A DNA stretch of 64,000 bases from the NCBI RefSeq assembly GCF_009796745.1, contig NZ_CP047024.1, forward strand, positions 4,901,708 through 4,965,707. The letters run 5' to 3'. The translations under genes were made by a program, and so were the position numbers. Below, piece after piece: positions 46,701 through 57,817 of the stretch. The notes under the pieces are model-generated. The model worked only from the letters and a program-made list of their open reading frames with translations. It did no database searches and was not told the DNA's origin. The DNA is from Paraglaciecola sp. L1A13 (GTDB lineage Bacteria; Pseudomonadota; Gammaproteobacteria; Enterobacterales; Alteromonadaceae). How positions within the stretch are numbered: the first letter of the stretch is position 1; the number at the start of each line of letters is the position of its first letter.

Positions 46701-47561
46701 CTACACCGCTGCCGCGCCGCTTACAATCTCACTGATTTCTTGTGTGATTGCTGCTTGACGAGCTTTGTTGTATATCAGTTGTAAGTCATCAATTAAGTCA
46801 CCTGCGTTATCCGTGGCCGCTTTCATTGCGACCATGCGAGCAGCTTGCTCGGAGGCAGCGTTTTCAACTACGCCTTGATATACTTGAGACTCAATGTAAC
46901 GAACCAGTAATGTGTCCAAAATTGGTTTTGGATCCGGTTCGTATATATAATCCCAACGGTGCTTTAATGCTTTATCGTCAGATTTAGGCAAAGGTAACAA
47001 TTGATCGATCAGTGGCTCTTGAGCCATGGTGTTTACAAACTTGTTGAACACCAAATACAGGCGGTCGATTTTACCTTCGTTGAAGGCCGTTAGCATAATA
47101 CGTACTAAACCAATCACATCTTTCACACTTGGTGAATCACCAATGCCTGATTCAGCGGCCAACATATTGCCACCGAAACGGTTGAAAAATGCACATGATT
47201 TAGAACCTAGTGCTGCAAAATCAACATCTACACCTTGTTCTTGCCATTTTTTCGCTTCTTTCGTGACCTTCTTGAATTCGTTGGTGTTTAAACCACCACA
47301 TAATCCACGGTCAGTAGAAATAACGATATAGCCGACACGCTTTATCTCACGGTCTTCTAAGTAAGGATGGCGATATTCAAGGTTAGCGTTAGCCAGGTGA
47401 CCGATCACGTTTCGAATATTCTCAGCGTATGGACGACTTGCAGTCATACGGTCTTGCGCCTTTTTCATTTTAGACGCAGCAACCATTTCCATTGCACTGG
47501 TGATTTTCTGAGTATTTTTAATACTCCCGATCTTACCTTTTATCTCTTTACCGCTAGCCAT
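46701..47561 (-). CDS. atpG: ATP synthase F1 gamma subunit
   Basis: The rotating central shaft. The 286-aa protein begins [36 protein letters not shown], of which the core [17 protein letters not shown] is nearly invariant. It ends with the coiled C-terminal helix [20 protein letters not shown]. The [11 protein letters not shown] motif is present. A perfect hairpin precedes it in the atpA-atpG spacer. Confidence 0.96.
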   Translation of the reverse strand: MASGKEIKGKIGSIKNTQKITSAMEMVAASKMKKAQDRMTASRPYAENIRNVIGHLANANLEYRHPYLEDREIKRVGYIVISTDRGLCGGLNTNEFKKVTKEAKKWQEQGVDVDFAALGSKSCAFFNRFGGNMLAAESGIGDSPSVKDVIGLVRIMLTAFNEGKIDRLYLVFNKFVNTMAQEPLIDQLLPLPKSDDKALKHRWDYIYEPDPKPILDTLLVRYIESQVYQGVVENAASEQAARMVAMKAATDNAGDLIDDLQLIYNKARQAAITQEISEIVSGAAAV

Positions 47562-47588
47562 AAATCTATCTCCGATTATTCAACGAAT

Positions 47589-47610
47589 GCACTGTCCGCG
47601 AAGACAGTGC
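47589..47610 (-). repeat. Perfect hairpin in the atpA-atpG spacer
   Basis: GCACTGTC (47589-47596) and GACAGTGC (47603-47610) pair perfectly around a 6-base loop. It lies seven bases from the atpA stop, without a T-run, so it is more likely an RNA-stability or processing element than a terminator. Confidence 0.6.
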
Positions 47611-47616
47611 CATTGA

Positions 47617-49158
47617 TTACCAAGTTTGTGTTGCTTTAAATTTCTCTAAAGCTTCAGCTAACATGGCTTCAATTTCAGCGTTGAAATTACCTGTATCGTT
47701 GATAGTTTTTATCAGCTCAGCGTAATCGCTGTTCATGTACGAGTGCAACGCAGCTTCAAAATCTAAGATTTTATCTAGCTCAACGTCTTTCAAGTAACCT
47801 TTTTCAACAGCGAACAATGAAAGAGCCATATCAGCCACTGAAAGTGGAGAATATTGGTTCTGCTTCATTAATTCCATTACACGCTCACCATGCTCAAGTT
47901 GAGCACGAGTCGCTTCGTCAAGGTCAGATGCGAATTGCGAGAATGCCGCTAATTCACGATACTGAGCAAGCGCTAGACGTATACCACCACCTAACTTCTT
48001 AACGATTTTAGTTTGCGCAGCACCACCAACACGAGAGACTGAAATACCAGCATTAACCGCAGGACGAATACCTGAGTTAAACAAATCAGTTTCTAGGAAG
48101 ATCTGACCATCCGTAATTGATATTACGTTGGTCGGTACGAATGCTGATACGTCACCGGCTTGGGTTTCGATAATAGGTAATGCGGTCAAAGAACCTGTTT
48201 TACCTTTAACTTCACCGTTGGTGAACTTCTCTACGTAGTTTTCGTTCACACGTGCAGCACGCTCTAGAAGGCGTGAGTGCAAGTAGAAAACGTCACCAGG
48301 ATAGGCTTCACGACCTGGCGGACGACGTAGTAATAGTGAAATTTGACGATAAGCAACAGCTTGCTTAGACAAGTCATCGTATACGATCAACGCGTCTTCA
48401 CCACGGTCACGGAAGTATTCACCCATAGTACAGCCAGAGTAGGGTGCTAGGTACTGCAATGCCGCTGATTCAGAAGCAGATGCTGCAACAACAATGGTAT
48501 GAGCCATTGCACCGTGTTCTTCAAGCTTACGCACTACGTTAGCAATCGTTGACGCTTTTTGGCCAATTGCTACATAAACACATTTAACGCCAGAGTCTTT
48601 TTGATTGATGATCGCATCGATGGCCAAAGCAGTTTTACCTGTTTGACGGTCACCGATAACCAATTCACGTTGTCCACGACCAACTGGGATCATGGCATCA
48701 ACCGATTTATAACCGGTTTGAATAGGTTGATCTACCGACTGACGTTCAATAACGCCAGGGGCAATTTTTTCTACGGGTTCAAACCCATCAGCTTCAATTG
48801 CTCCTTTCCCATCGATTGGGGCACCAAGTGTGTTTACAACACGACCTAGTAATCCACGACCTACTGGTACTTCAAGGATACGACCTGATGAGGTTACCTT
48901 TGTGCCTTCTTGAAGGTCAGCGTAAGGGCCCATAACAACCGCACCTACAGAGTCACGCTCTAGGTTCAATGCGATAGCGTAGCGATTACCAGGAAGCTCA
49001 ATCATTTCACCTTGCATTACATCTGCAAGGCCATGAATACGGATAATACCGTCGGTTACACCAACGATAGTTCCTTCGTTACGAGCTTCACTTACTACTT
49101 CAAACTGTTCAATTCGCTGTTTGATCAGTTCTGCAATTTCAGTGGAATTCAGTTGCAT
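47617..49158 (-). CDS. atpA: ATP synthase F1 alpha subunit
   Basis: The non-catalytic nucleotide-binding subunit of the hexamer, 513 aa as in E. coli. The Walker A is [15 protein letters not shown] (about residues 169-183). The N-terminus [21 protein letters not shown] and [16 protein letters not shown] [16 protein letters not shown] are conserved, as is the catalytic arginine region SVSRV. It lies 13 bases after atpH. Confidence 0.97.
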   Translation of the reverse strand: MQLNSTEIAELIKQRIEQFEVVSEARNEGTIVGVTDGIIRIHGLADVMQGEMIELPGNRYAIALNLERDSVGAVVMGPYADLQEGTKVTSSGRILEVPVGRGLLGRVVNTLGAPIDGKGAIEADGFEPVEKIAPGVIERQSVDQPIQTGYKSVDAMIPVGRGQRELVIGDRQTGKTALAIDAIINQKDSGVKCVYVAIGQKASTIANVVRKLEEHGAMAHTIVVAASASESAALQYLAPYSGCTMGEYFRDRGEDALIVYDDLSKQAVAYRQISLLLRRPPGREAYPGDVFYLHSRLLERAARVNENYVEKFTNGEVKGKTGSLTALPIIETQAGDVSAFVPTNVISITDGQIFLETDLFNSGIRPAVNAGISVSRVGGAAQTKIVKKLGGGIRLALAQYRELAAFSQFASDLDEATRAQLEHGERVMELMKQNQYSPLSVADMALSLFAVEKGYLKDVELDKILDFEAALHSYMNSDYAELIKTINDTGNFNAEIEAMLAEALEKFKATQTW

Positions 49159-49171
49159 GCTCTTTTCCCCG

Positions 49172-49705
49172 TTATGCTTGTAACGCGTCTGTGAGACGGT
49201 TTAATTTACTTTTAACCGATCCATCAATCACTGTATCACCGGCTTTAATAACTACTCCGGCAATCAGCGTAGGGTCGACGCTACAATTAAGCTTAACTTT
49301 TCGTGCAAGACGCTTTTCAAGGGCTGCGCTAATATCGGCTTTTTGTTTAGCATTAAGTTCGCTTGCTGATATAACATCAGCATCGATCTCTTTGTCGAAT
49401 TCAGCTTTGAATTCGTTAAACAAAACAGATATTTCAGGAAGCGCTTGAAGACGTTTATTTTCAGCCAAAACCGTTACTAGGTTCTGACCATGTTGGTCGA
49501 GTTGCTCACCACAGACTTTATTAAAAATCTCTGCTAGCGAATCAGGCGCGACAGCCCCAGACATTAAATTTTTAATATCAGGGTTGACCGCGACTTGCGC
49601 TGCAAAGACCAGCATTTCTTGCCAGCCCGCGATAATTTTCTGCTCAACCGCATAATCGAACGCAGCTTTTGCGTAAGGGCGAGCAATGGTAGTCAATTCA
49701 GACAT
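49172..49705 (-). CDS. atpH: ATP synthase F1 delta subunit
   Basis: Links the F1 head to the b-subunit stalk. The 177-aa product begins [19 protein letters not shown] and has the C-terminal [24 protein letters not shown] typical of the family; E. coli delta has 177 aa. It sits between atpF and atpA, 14 bases after atpF. Confidence 0.95.
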   Translation of the reverse strand: MSELTTIARPYAKAAFDYAVEQKIIAGWQEMLVFAAQVAVNPDIKNLMSGAVAPDSLAEIFNKVCGEQLDQHGQNLVTVLAENKRLQALPEISVLFNEFKAEFDKEIDADVISASELNAKQKADISAALEKRLARKVKLNCSVDPTLIAGVVIKAGDTVIDGSVKSKLNRLTDALQA

Positions 49706-49719
49706 AGCTCAAATTCCCC

Positions 49720-50190
49720 TTATAGCTCGGCGACAAGTTTTGCAACTATGTCACTTTGCGCTGCTGCATCAATTTGACGCTCAAGAATTCTCTCAGCACC
49801 GGCAACAGCTAACGCTGCGACTTGCTTACGCAAATCTTCTTTTGCACGGTTACGCTCAGCTTCGATCTCAGCATGACCTTGAGCAATGATATTCTCACGC
49901 TCTTGGTGGGCACGTTGCGTTTCCTCATCAACAATTTGAGTACCACGCTTCTTAGCCTGCTCGATAATTCCAGCTGCTTGAGTTTTCGCCTCTTTTAACT
50001 GCTCAGTTACTTTATCTTGAGCTAGTTCTAGATCTTTTTCGCCGCGTTCAGACGCAGCAAGACCATCAGCAATTTTCTTTTGACGTTCTTCTATTGCGCC
50101 CATAATTGGGGGCCATACAAACTTCATGCAAAACCACACGAAGAAAATAAATGCTAGAAGTTCGCCAAATAGAGTGGCATTGATATTCAA
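49720..50190 (-). CDS. atpF: ATP synthase Fo b subunit
   Basis: The peripheral stalk. The 156-aa protein has an N-terminal membrane helix (about residues 4-26, [17 protein letters not shown]) and a long charged coiled coil to the end. [14 protein letters not shown] is almost identical to E. coli, which also has 156 aa. Confidence 0.96.
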   Translation of the reverse strand: MNINATLFGELLAFIFFVWFCMKFVWPPIMGAIEERQKKIADGLAASERGEKDLELAQDKVTEQLKEAKTQAAGIIEQAKKRGTQIVDEETQRAHQERENIIAQGHAEIEAERNRAKEDLRKQVAALAVAGAERILERQIDAAAQSDIVAKLVAEL

Positions 50191-50229
50191 AACCGCTCCT
50201 CCTATATTCGTTATTGTCTAGTTAGGTGC

Positions 50230-50484
<255 letters not shown>

Positions 50485-50531
50485 TCACCTTTGTGTTTAA
50501 GTTAATGTTAAAAAAATAAAACGTTGTAAAA

Positions 50532-51380
<849 letters not shown>

Positions 51381-51389
51381 TTAGTCTCG

Positions 51390-51779
51390 TTAATCTCTAA
51401 CGCGACCTAAAAATAATATTGCTGGCCACTGGCTAACTAAGGTCACTACATAACTCAACAACAATGGCAGCGGTTGTACGTCTTTCCATTGATAAACCAC
51501 AATAAAAAAAATGATAGTGGTGAAAAATTTGAGTTTTGAGCCTTTATTAAATTGTTGCACGACCAGTTTATTTTTACTGGCACCAGCGTATCTAAATGCA
51601 AAATAGGCGAATATGGCGCTGGGCAACATACAAATAACACCGCCCAACAGAGATGATATAGCCGAGTTATGACCAAAAAATACCGCGAAAAATACACTTA
51701 GGACGATAATAACAATCACTTGGCAATAAAAAATGTGTTTTGCCAACTCTCGACCCGATGCGGTTAAACTCGCTATCAA
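51390..51779 (-). CDS. atpI: ATP synthase assembly protein AtpI
   Basis: A 129-aa membrane protein with four helices that helps assemble the c ring and transport Mg2+. It begins with the TTG at 51779, preceded by GAGGAA four bases upstream; E. coli atpI also starts with a non-ATG codon. GHNSAISSLLGGVICMLPSAIFAYFAFRYAGASK contains the conserved GG..C.LP motif. It is first in the atp operon, downstream of a good promoter. Confidence 0.9.
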   Translation of the reverse strand: MIASLTASGRELAKHIFYCQVIVIIVLSVFFAVFFGHNSAISSLLGGVICMLPSAIFAYFAFRYAGASKNKLVVQQFNKGSKLKFFTTIIFFIVVYQWKDVQPLPLLLSYVVTLVSQWPAILFLGRVRD

Positions 51780-51818
51780 CTTATTCCTCTACTTGCTGAT
51801 ACCTTCAAAAGCGCCGAA

Positions 51819-51846
51819 AGTATACTTATCTGCGACGAATTTACAA
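51819..51846 (-). promoter_or_regulatory. Promoter of the atp operon
   Basis: On the minus strand TTGTAA (51846-51841) and TATACT (51824-51819) are separated by 16 bases, ahead of the atpI TTG at 51779. Both hexamers are close to consensus. Confidence 0.65.
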
Positions 51847-51880
51847 CTGAAAAGGGTATTTCGTCTGCCTATTTGTAACA

Positions 51881-52753
51881 TTACTTTATGTGCGACAAAA
51901 TTCCGTCTAATTCATCTAAACTAGAAAAATTTATAACTACTTTACCTTTGCCTTTGGCGTTATGGGCAATTTGTACTGGTGCGCCTAAATTTTGCGACAA
52001 CTTATCTTGTAAACGCTCTACATCAGGATCAAGTTTTTTATCTACTTTTGGGCTAGCTGGTTCAAGAAATTTACGCACTAAATTTTCGGTATCGCGAACG
52101 GTTAAACCTTTGCCAGACACTATATGTGCTGCTTCTAGTTGCGAATCACCGTCAAGGCCGAGCAGTGCTCTAGCATGGCCCATTTCAATATCGCCGTGTT
52201 CGAGTAATAATTTTACATCTTCGTGAAGATTATTTAGACGCATTAAATTAGTCACTGTAGTGCGAGACTTGCCAACGGCGGTAGCGACTTCTTGGTGAGT
52301 TAATTCAAATTCATTCATCAGACGCTCAAGTGCTTGAGCTTCTTCCATGGCATTTAAATCTTCACGTTGAATATTTTCAATCAAAGCAATCGCAACAGCC
52401 GCTTCATCGGGCACATCTTTGATTAAACAGGGGACGGTTTCTAAACCAGCCAGTTGGGATGCTCTCCAGCGACGCTCGCCCGCAATAATTTCAAATTCGT
52501 TGTTACCAACGGTACGTACAATAATCGGCTGAATTATACCCTGAGAACGGATAGATGAGGCTAAATCTTCCAGTGCGTCAGATGACATATCTTTACGGGG
52601 TTGATATTTACCAGGCTTAAGGAACTCGATGGCTAGTTGTTGTAATTCACTGTCGGTATGTTGTATTTGCTGACCTTCAGCATTACGTGATGCTTGACTA
52701 GTCGCCAATAATGCATCTAAACCTCGCCCTAATCCTCTTTTTTTCACTGACAT
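51881..52753 (-). CDS. parB: Chromosome-partitioning protein ParB
   Basis: Binds parS sites near the origin, slides as a CTP-dependent clamp and guides origin segregation. The 290-aa protein begins KKRGLGRGLDALL. The CTP-binding region shows QPRKDM and the C-motif GERRWRASQLAG, the ParB helix-turn-helix is at LTHQEVATAVGKSRTTVTNLMRL, and a C-terminal dimerisation domain ends the chain. It follows parA by 33 bases. Confidence 0.96.
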   Translation of the reverse strand: MSVKKRGLGRGLDALLATSQASRNAEGQQIQHTDSELQQLAIEFLKPGKYQPRKDMSSDALEDLASSIRSQGIIQPIIVRTVGNNEFEIIAGERRWRASQLAGLETVPCLIKDVPDEAAVAIALIENIQREDLNAMEEAQALERLMNEFELTHQEVATAVGKSRTTVTNLMRLNNLHEDVKLLLEHGDIEMGHARALLGLDGDSQLEAAHIVSGKGLTVRDTENLVRKFLEPASPKVDKKLDPDVERLQDKLSQNLGAPVQIAHNAKGKGKVVINFSSLDELDGILSHIK

Positions 52754-52786
52754 GTATTTCTCTATTCAACCGGTATTAATATTGAG

Positions 52787-53575
52787 TTAACTAACTTTCG
52801 CGACGGTATCTTTTTTGCTACGTCGAAGTATTTCACCAGCAAGTGCCAAATAAGCTTTAGATCCTGTAGAAGAGCGATCATAGTACATTGCTGGCGTACC
52901 GAAGCTAGGAGCTTCAGCCAAACGAACATTACGCGGTATTACTGTACGGTATACTTGTTCACCAAAATGGCGCTTAAGCTGCTCCGATACGTCATTAGCA
53001 AGGCGATTACGTGGATCGTACATTGTACGTAACACCCCTTCAATTGTTAATGCAGGATTTACCACAGAAGCCAGTTTTTTAATGGTATCCATTAATGCTG
53101 TCAGGCCCTCAAGTGCGTAATATTCACACTGCATCGGCACGAGAACCGAATCTGCAGCAGCCATGGCATTGACCGTCAATTGATTTAGCGAAGGAGGGCA
53201 ATCAATAAAAATAAAATCATAGTAATCACGCACAGAAGCTAACGCATTTCGCAAGCGCAGTTCTCGAGCAAATACTTCCATCAACTTAATTTCAGCAGCA
53301 GTCACGTCAGCATTAGCGGCAATAAGATCGTATTTACCGCTTGTTTCTGTAATAACGACTTCTTTGAAAGGTTTTTCTTCGATCAATAACTCATAACAAG
53401 TATTAGGTGTATCATACTTATCAACACCGCTTCCCATGGTGGCGTTACCTTGTGGATCTAAATCGATCAATAAGACTTTACGCTTGGTAGCTGCCATTGA
53501 AGCAGCTACGTTCACCGCAGTAGTAGTTTTACCTACGCCACCTTTCTGATTGGCAATTGCAATGACTCTTCCCAA
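52787..53575 (-). CDS. parA: Chromosome-partitioning ATPase ParA
   Basis: A deviant-Walker ATPase that positions origins with ParB. The 262-aa protein has the deviant Walker A NQKGGVGKTTTAVN (residues 9-22), LLIDLDPQGNATMG and the Walker B FIFIDCPPSLNQLTVNA. The small chromosomal form lacks an N-terminal DNA-binding domain, consistent with Soj. It precedes parB and follows rsmG by 111 bases, the usual order near oriC. Confidence 0.96.
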   Translation of the reverse strand: MGRVIAIANQKGGVGKTTTAVNVAASMAATKRKVLLIDLDPQGNATMGSGVDKYDTPNTCYELLIEEKPFKEVVITETSGKYDLIAANADVTAAEIKLMEVFARELRLRNALASVRDYYDFIFIDCPPSLNQLTVNAMAAADSVLVPMQCEYYALEGLTALMDTIKKLASVVNPALTIEGVLRTMYDPRNRLANDVSEQLKRHFGEQVYRTVIPRNVRLAEAPSFGTPAMYYDRSSTGSKAYLALAGEILRRSKKDTVAKVS

Positions 53576-53686
53576 AATAGTATTCCAGTCGTATATATGG
53601 CGTATCAGTTACGTAGAACAGATACACGTAGTGAAAAAATTATCTAGCAGAAGATAAAGCTTTTGCCGCTAAAAGGGAATGCTCGA

Positions 53687-54325
53687 TTAACACTTAACAA
53701 TCTTAATTAAATGTCTTTCGCCGTCTAATTCTGGTACCTGTAATTGAATAACATTCGCCACCGTAAAGCCTGCAAGTAATTCATCTATCTCTTGTTGAGG
53801 TAACTGCCCTTTAAGAGCAATAAATGACCCCTTTTCATCGATTAAGTGCTGACACCAACTCAACATATCATTCAACGAAGCAAAAGCACGGCTTAGTACA
53901 CCATTTAACTGATGGGGACTAACAAAGTCTTCGACTCTTGATTGAACGGGCATAATATTATCGATCTTAAGCTCATAAGCTACTTGTTTCATAAACCGAA
54001 CACGTTTACCTAAACTATCTAGCAATATGAAGTGTGTGTCGGGAAGCATGATCGCTAGCGGGATCCCTGGCAAACCAGGGCCTGTGCCAACGTCTATGTA
54101 ATGGCTTTGATTCAAATGACTAGCAACTACGATAGAATCCATAATGTGCTTTAGCAACATTGATTCAGCATCTCGTACTGACGTCAGATTGTAAGCTTTA
54201 TTCCATTTTTGCAGCAACTGTACAAACCCTACTAACTTACGTATTTGGATTTCGCTAACCTGCAAATCAATTTTGCTTACGTGGCCAACTAATAAATTAA
54301 CTAAATATTCTGTATTGTCTGACAT
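53687..54325 (-). CDS. rsmG: 16S rRNA G527 methyltransferase
   Basis: Methylates N7 of G527 in 16S rRNA; loss gives low-level streptomycin resistance. The 212-aa protein has the SAM-binding [20 protein letters not shown] (about residues 68-87) and RVEDF and [11 protein letters not shown]. It begins one base inside the stop of mnmG, so translation is probably coupled; this gidA-gidB order is universal in the group. Confidence 0.95.
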   Translation of the reverse strand: MSDNTEYLVNLLVGHVSKIDLQVSEIQIRKLVGFVQLLQKWNKAYNLTSVRDAESMLLKHIMDSIVVASHLNQSHYIDVGTGPGLPGIPLAIMLPDTHFILLDSLGKRVRFMKQVAYELKIDNIMPVQSRVEDFVSPHQLNGVLSRAFASLNDMLSWCQHLIDEKGSFIALKGQLPQQEIDELLAGFTVANVIQLQVPELDGERHLIKIVKC

Positions 54326-56226
54326 TAGGCCGTTTTACGCTCTGACTTTCTTAGTAGACCATGCTTTTTTAAGTAAACTAGAAGCAAAGAAATAGCCGCT
54401 GGAGTTATACCTGATATACGTGATGCCTTACCTAACGTTTCTGGTTTTGCATCACTAAGTTTTGCCACCACTTCATTTGACAATCCTGAAATTTGACCAT
54501 AATCGAAGTCAATTGGGATCAAGGTATTTTCATTCTTACGTGATTTAGCGATCTCATCTTGCTGACGTTCAATATAGCCCGCGTATTTGATCTGTATTTC
54601 GACTTGTTCGGCCGCTTTAGGATCCGCGATCCCAGGGCCAAAATCCGTCACCTTCATCAAGGTTTCATAAGTCATTTCTGGGCGTCTAATCAAGTCTTCT
54701 AAGGTATTTTCTTTGCTTAGAGGATTCTTTAATAATGGATTAAGCGCTTCTGCCGATGCGTGCTTAGGATAAACCCAAGTATCACGTAAACGTTGACGTT
54801 CAAGCTCGATAGCTTCAAGCTTAATATTGAATGCTTGCCAACGTTCTTCGTCAACCAAGCCTAACGCATGACCTTTCGCCGTTAACCGGATATCAGCGTT
54901 ATCTTCTCGAAGTAACAAACGATATTCAGCTCTGCTGGTAAACATGCGATAGGGTTCTTTTGTACCCATGGTAGCCAGATCGTCAATCAATACTCCCATA
55001 TAGGCCTCGTCTCTACGTAAGATCAGTGGTTCCTGACCTTTAGCTTGTAGGGAAGCATTGGCTCCAGCAACTAAACCTTGTGCCGCTGCTTCTTCGTAGC
55101 CTGTAGTGCCATTAATTTGTCCGGCGAAAAACAATCCTTTGATAAATTTTGTTTCTAGAGTTTGTTTTAGATCCCTAGGATCGAAGAAATCATATTCGAT
55201 CGCATAGCCCGGACGTATAATATGTGCATTTTCAAAGCCCTTAATCGAACGCACCAAGGCGAATTGAACATCAAAGGGTAAGCTAGTTGAAATCCCATTA
55301 GGGTAAACTTCAATGCTATTTAGACCTTCAGGTTCAACAAAGATTTGGTGAGAATCTTTATCAGCAAAACGATTAATTTTGTCCTCTATTGATGGACAAT
55401 AACGTGGGCCAATACCTTCAATGACGCCGGTATACATTGGCGAGCGGTCTAAACCTCCGCGAATAATATCATGGGTTTTAGTATTAGTATGCGTGATGTA
55501 ACAGGCAATTTGTCGAGGATGGTCTTCGACTTTGCCCATAAACGAAAATACCGGGGTAGGGGTATCTCCAAGTTGCTCTTGCATCACACTGTAATCGAGT
55601 GTTCTAGCGTCTAAACGCGCAGGTGTACCTGTTTTTAAACGAGAAACCCGAAATGGCAATGCACGCAAGCGATCTGCTAACGCAATCGATGGGGGATCTC
55701 CTGCACGTCCCCCTTTGTAATTTTCCATCCCAATATGAATTGTGCCACCTAGGAAAGTACCAACAGTGATGACTACGGTTTTAGCACGGAATTTTAAACC
55801 CATCTGGGTTACTACGCCTGTAACTCTGTCGTTTTCTACGATCAGATCATCACATGATTGCTGAAAAATGGTCAGGTTGTCTTGGTGTTCAATGATATTT
55901 CGGATTTCTGATCGGTATAAAGATCTATCCGCTTGAGCTCGTGTAGCCCGTACCGCAGGGCCTTTACTGGAATTCAAAGTTCGAAATTGGATCCCGCCCT
56001 TGTCGATAGCTTTTGCCATGGTGCCACCTAGCGCATCTATTTCTTTAACTAAGTGACCTTTGCCAATCCCACCAATTGCTGGGTTACATGACATTTGACC
56101 TAAGGTTTCGATGTTGTGAGTCAATAATAATGTTTTTGAGCCCATGCGTGCTGCCGCAAGTGCCGCTTCTGTGCCTGCGTGACCACCACCAACTACGATT
56201 ACATCAAACTCATCTTGATAAAACAT
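54325..56226 (-). CDS. mnmG: tRNA uridine 5-carboxymethylaminomethyl modification enzyme MnmG
   Basis: With MnmE forms the 5-carboxymethylaminomethyluridine at wobble position 34 of several tRNAs. The 633-aa FAD protein has [19 protein letters not shown] at the N-terminus (residues 12-30), the [16 protein letters not shown] stretch, CPSIEDK and the C-terminal helical domain. E. coli MnmG has 629 aa. The gene starts just left of oriC, as in E. coli and Vibrio, and its transcription runs away from the origin. Confidence 0.97.
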   Translation of the reverse strand: MFYQDEFDVIVVGGGHAGTEAALAAARMGSKTLLLTHNIETLGQMSCNPAIGGIGKGHLVKEIDALGGTMAKAIDKGGIQFRTLNSSKGPAVRATRAQADRSLYRSEIRNIIEHQDNLTIFQQSCDDLIVENDRVTGVVTQMGLKFRAKTVVITVGTFLGGTIHIGMENYKGGRAGDPPSIALADRLRALPFRVSRLKTGTPARLDARTLDYSVMQEQLGDTPTPVFSFMGKVEDHPRQIACYITHTNTKTHDIIRGGLDRSPMYTGVIEGIGPRYCPSIEDKINRFADKDSHQIFVEPEGLNSIEVYPNGISTSLPFDVQFALVRSIKGFENAHIIRPGYAIEYDFFDPRDLKQTLETKFIKGLFFAGQINGTTGYEEAAAQGLVAGANASLQAKGQEPLILRRDEAYMGVLIDDLATMGTKEPYRMFTSRAEYRLLLREDNADIRLTAKGHALGLVDEERWQAFNIKLEAIELERQRLRDTWVYPKHASAEALNPLLKNPLSKENTLEDLIRRPEMTYETLMKVTDFGPGIADPKAAEQVEIQIKYAGYIERQQDEIAKSRKNENTLIPIDFDYGQISGLSNEVVAKLSDAKPETLGKASRISGITPAAISLLLVYLKKHGLLRKSERKTA

Positions 56227-56299
56227 TTAAAACCTCTTCAATCATGTATATCCCAAAAAAGGGGCACATATTCTATATGTTATTTAGCATAAGTTAAAT

Positions 56300-56930
56300 G
56301 CTTAAAATTTATTCAGAAGATCGGTACGATCTTCACTAATCTTTATAAGATCTATTTAGATCTTTACTTATTATTATTATTATTAGGGATCGAAGGATCG
56401 GTGTGTAAGTCAATTTAATTATTGTATATCAGTAAGTTACAGCCAACGTTTTGTTGTGATCATCCGTTGATCTGTTTTGTATAGCTTGGGGGTAAGTAGC
56501 GATCTTATCCACAGGGCGATCTTGGTCGATTCTTATCAAGTGGATATGTAACGATTATACAGTAGTTATGCAGCATCTTGTCCACATTAAAGGATAAGGT
56601 TTGATCTAACTGTGTATAAAGTGTGATCACAATAATTAAGATCTCTTTGTATAACCCGTAATCTAACACTATTAGGTTTTGGATCATGATCATCGATCAT
56701 CTTGTGTATAAGTGATGGATCCAACGATAAAATAAATTTAAATTATTTCTAAATAAACATATTTTCTAGCTAAATTGACTCAGTTCAGGATAAATAAAGG
56801 GCTTTCGTCGACTTGGTTTGTTCATTATTGAGCTGAAAATGATGGTAAGAAAAGCTGAAAATTGCTATTTAAAGGATCGTAAATGAGATCCAATTAAGCA
56901 GGATCCTTTCAAAAGGATCCTATTTAAGTC
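56300..56930. other. Chromosomal origin of replication oriC
   Basis: The 756-base gap between mnmG and the DnaC-like gene holds about 21 GATC sites between 56318 and 56920, where two or three are expected. DnaA boxes: TTATCCACA at 56505-56513 and TTGTCCACA at 56578-56586 on the plus strand; TGTGTATAA at 56611-56619 and 56703-56711, and TTTGTATAA at 56646-56654, on the minus strand. AT-rich stretches flank the boxes: 56341-56386, with 13-mer-like AGATCTATTTAGATCTTT and six TTA triplets (56368-56385), and 56729-56775. Position next to mnmG and near mioC matches oriC of E. coli and Vibrio. Which AT-rich side unwinds first is not clear. Confidence 0.93.
56900..56921. repeat. GATC-bearing hairpin at the right edge of oriC
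   Basis: AGGATCCTT (56900-56908) and AAGGATCCT (56913-56921) pair perfectly around a 4-base loop, with a GATC in each arm. It lies 62 bases beyond the DnaC-like gene stop and may end that transcript before it enters oriC, but the T-run is weak. Confidence 0.55.
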
Positions 56931-56982
56931 TGTTGTTGGTTAAACGCGCATCAAAAAATTGTATTTTATATAGTAACGATCG

Positions 56983-57798
56983 TCACTTAACTTGGTTTGG
57001 TTGATACCCTGTCGCTCTGTGTGATTCGATTTGAGTCGGTATAATTTCTTTTCTGCGGCTAGGGCCTTCGAAACGAACTTTGTAGGTGTCGTACTCCTTT
57101 ATGGACTCAAAACAGTAACTACCGAGGGCTTTTTCAAGATCAGCGAGGTTATGATTAGTAATCAATATACAATTTTTATTATGTGCTAACCGCTGCCGGA
57201 GTATGTTGCCTAGCCAGCTTTGTGCATTCTTTTTAAGAGCAGATTCGTTTACACATACCTCATCTAAAATTAGCAAATCCACATCGAGTAACTCTTGGTT
57301 TATTTCACGAAATTTCTCGCCCGCTTTATCTGTTGCGCTGTAGTCATAAGAGAAAAAACGCATTTCCAATAGAGTTGATAGTTGTCTATATAAAACAGTT
57401 ATCTCATACTGATTTATTAGTTCGTGAGCTATTGCACCGGCAGTGTGGGATTTACCACGCCCGTAATCACCATAGAAGATCATCATGTGTGATCCGCTTT
57501 TACGCCAAGCGGGATCTTCGTGTGCGGCAATGAATGAGTGGGCAATACTTATCGCCTCTTTTACATCGTCACTGTCTTCGACTAAATTGTCGAACGTCCA
57601 TTTTGGATTCAAATCTGAACGTCCATGTAGGTCTAATATACGACTGCGCTTACCTTCTTTTTGTAATTGGCGCACATCACGGTTTGCTAGGGCTTCATGT
57701 TCTAATCTCACAGATTTATAGTCGGTATAAGATTCAGGAATATGTTTCCTACCAAGTGTTTTACCGAGTTGTTCGATTCTATCTTTCAAACTTTTCAT
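56983..57798 (-). CDS. dnaC: DnaC-like AAA+ helicase loader
   Basis: A 271-aa AAA+ ATPase, likely to load or recruit the replicative helicase DnaB at the adjacent oriC. It has Walker A GDYGRGKS (110-117), Walker B DLLILDEV (174-181), sensor I in CILITNHN (about 210-217) and a C-terminal EYDTYKVRFEGPSRRKE with candidate arginine fingers. The N-terminal region, including SRILDLHGRSDLNPKWTFDN, resembles E. coli DnaC around its LHQNCSFENY. The ATG at 57798 has GGA about eight bases upstream. It follows the DnaT-like gene by 19 bases and points toward oriC. Orthology to DnaC is inferred from sequence and neighbourhood. Confidence 0.82.
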   Translation of the reverse strand: MKSLKDRIEQLGKTLGRKHIPESYTDYKSVRLEHEALANRDVRQLQKEGKRSRILDLHGRSDLNPKWTFDNLVEDSDDVKEAISIAHSFIAAHEDPAWRKSGSHMMIFYGDYGRGKSHTAGAIAHELINQYEITVLYRQLSTLLEMRFFSYDYSATDKAGEKFREINQELLDVDLLILDEVCVNESALKKNAQSWLGNILRQRLAHNKNCILITNHNLADLEKALGSYCFESIKEYDTYKVRFEGPSRRKEIIPTQIESHRATGYQPNQVK

Positions 57799-57817
57799 GG
57801 CAATATTCCGATGATGA

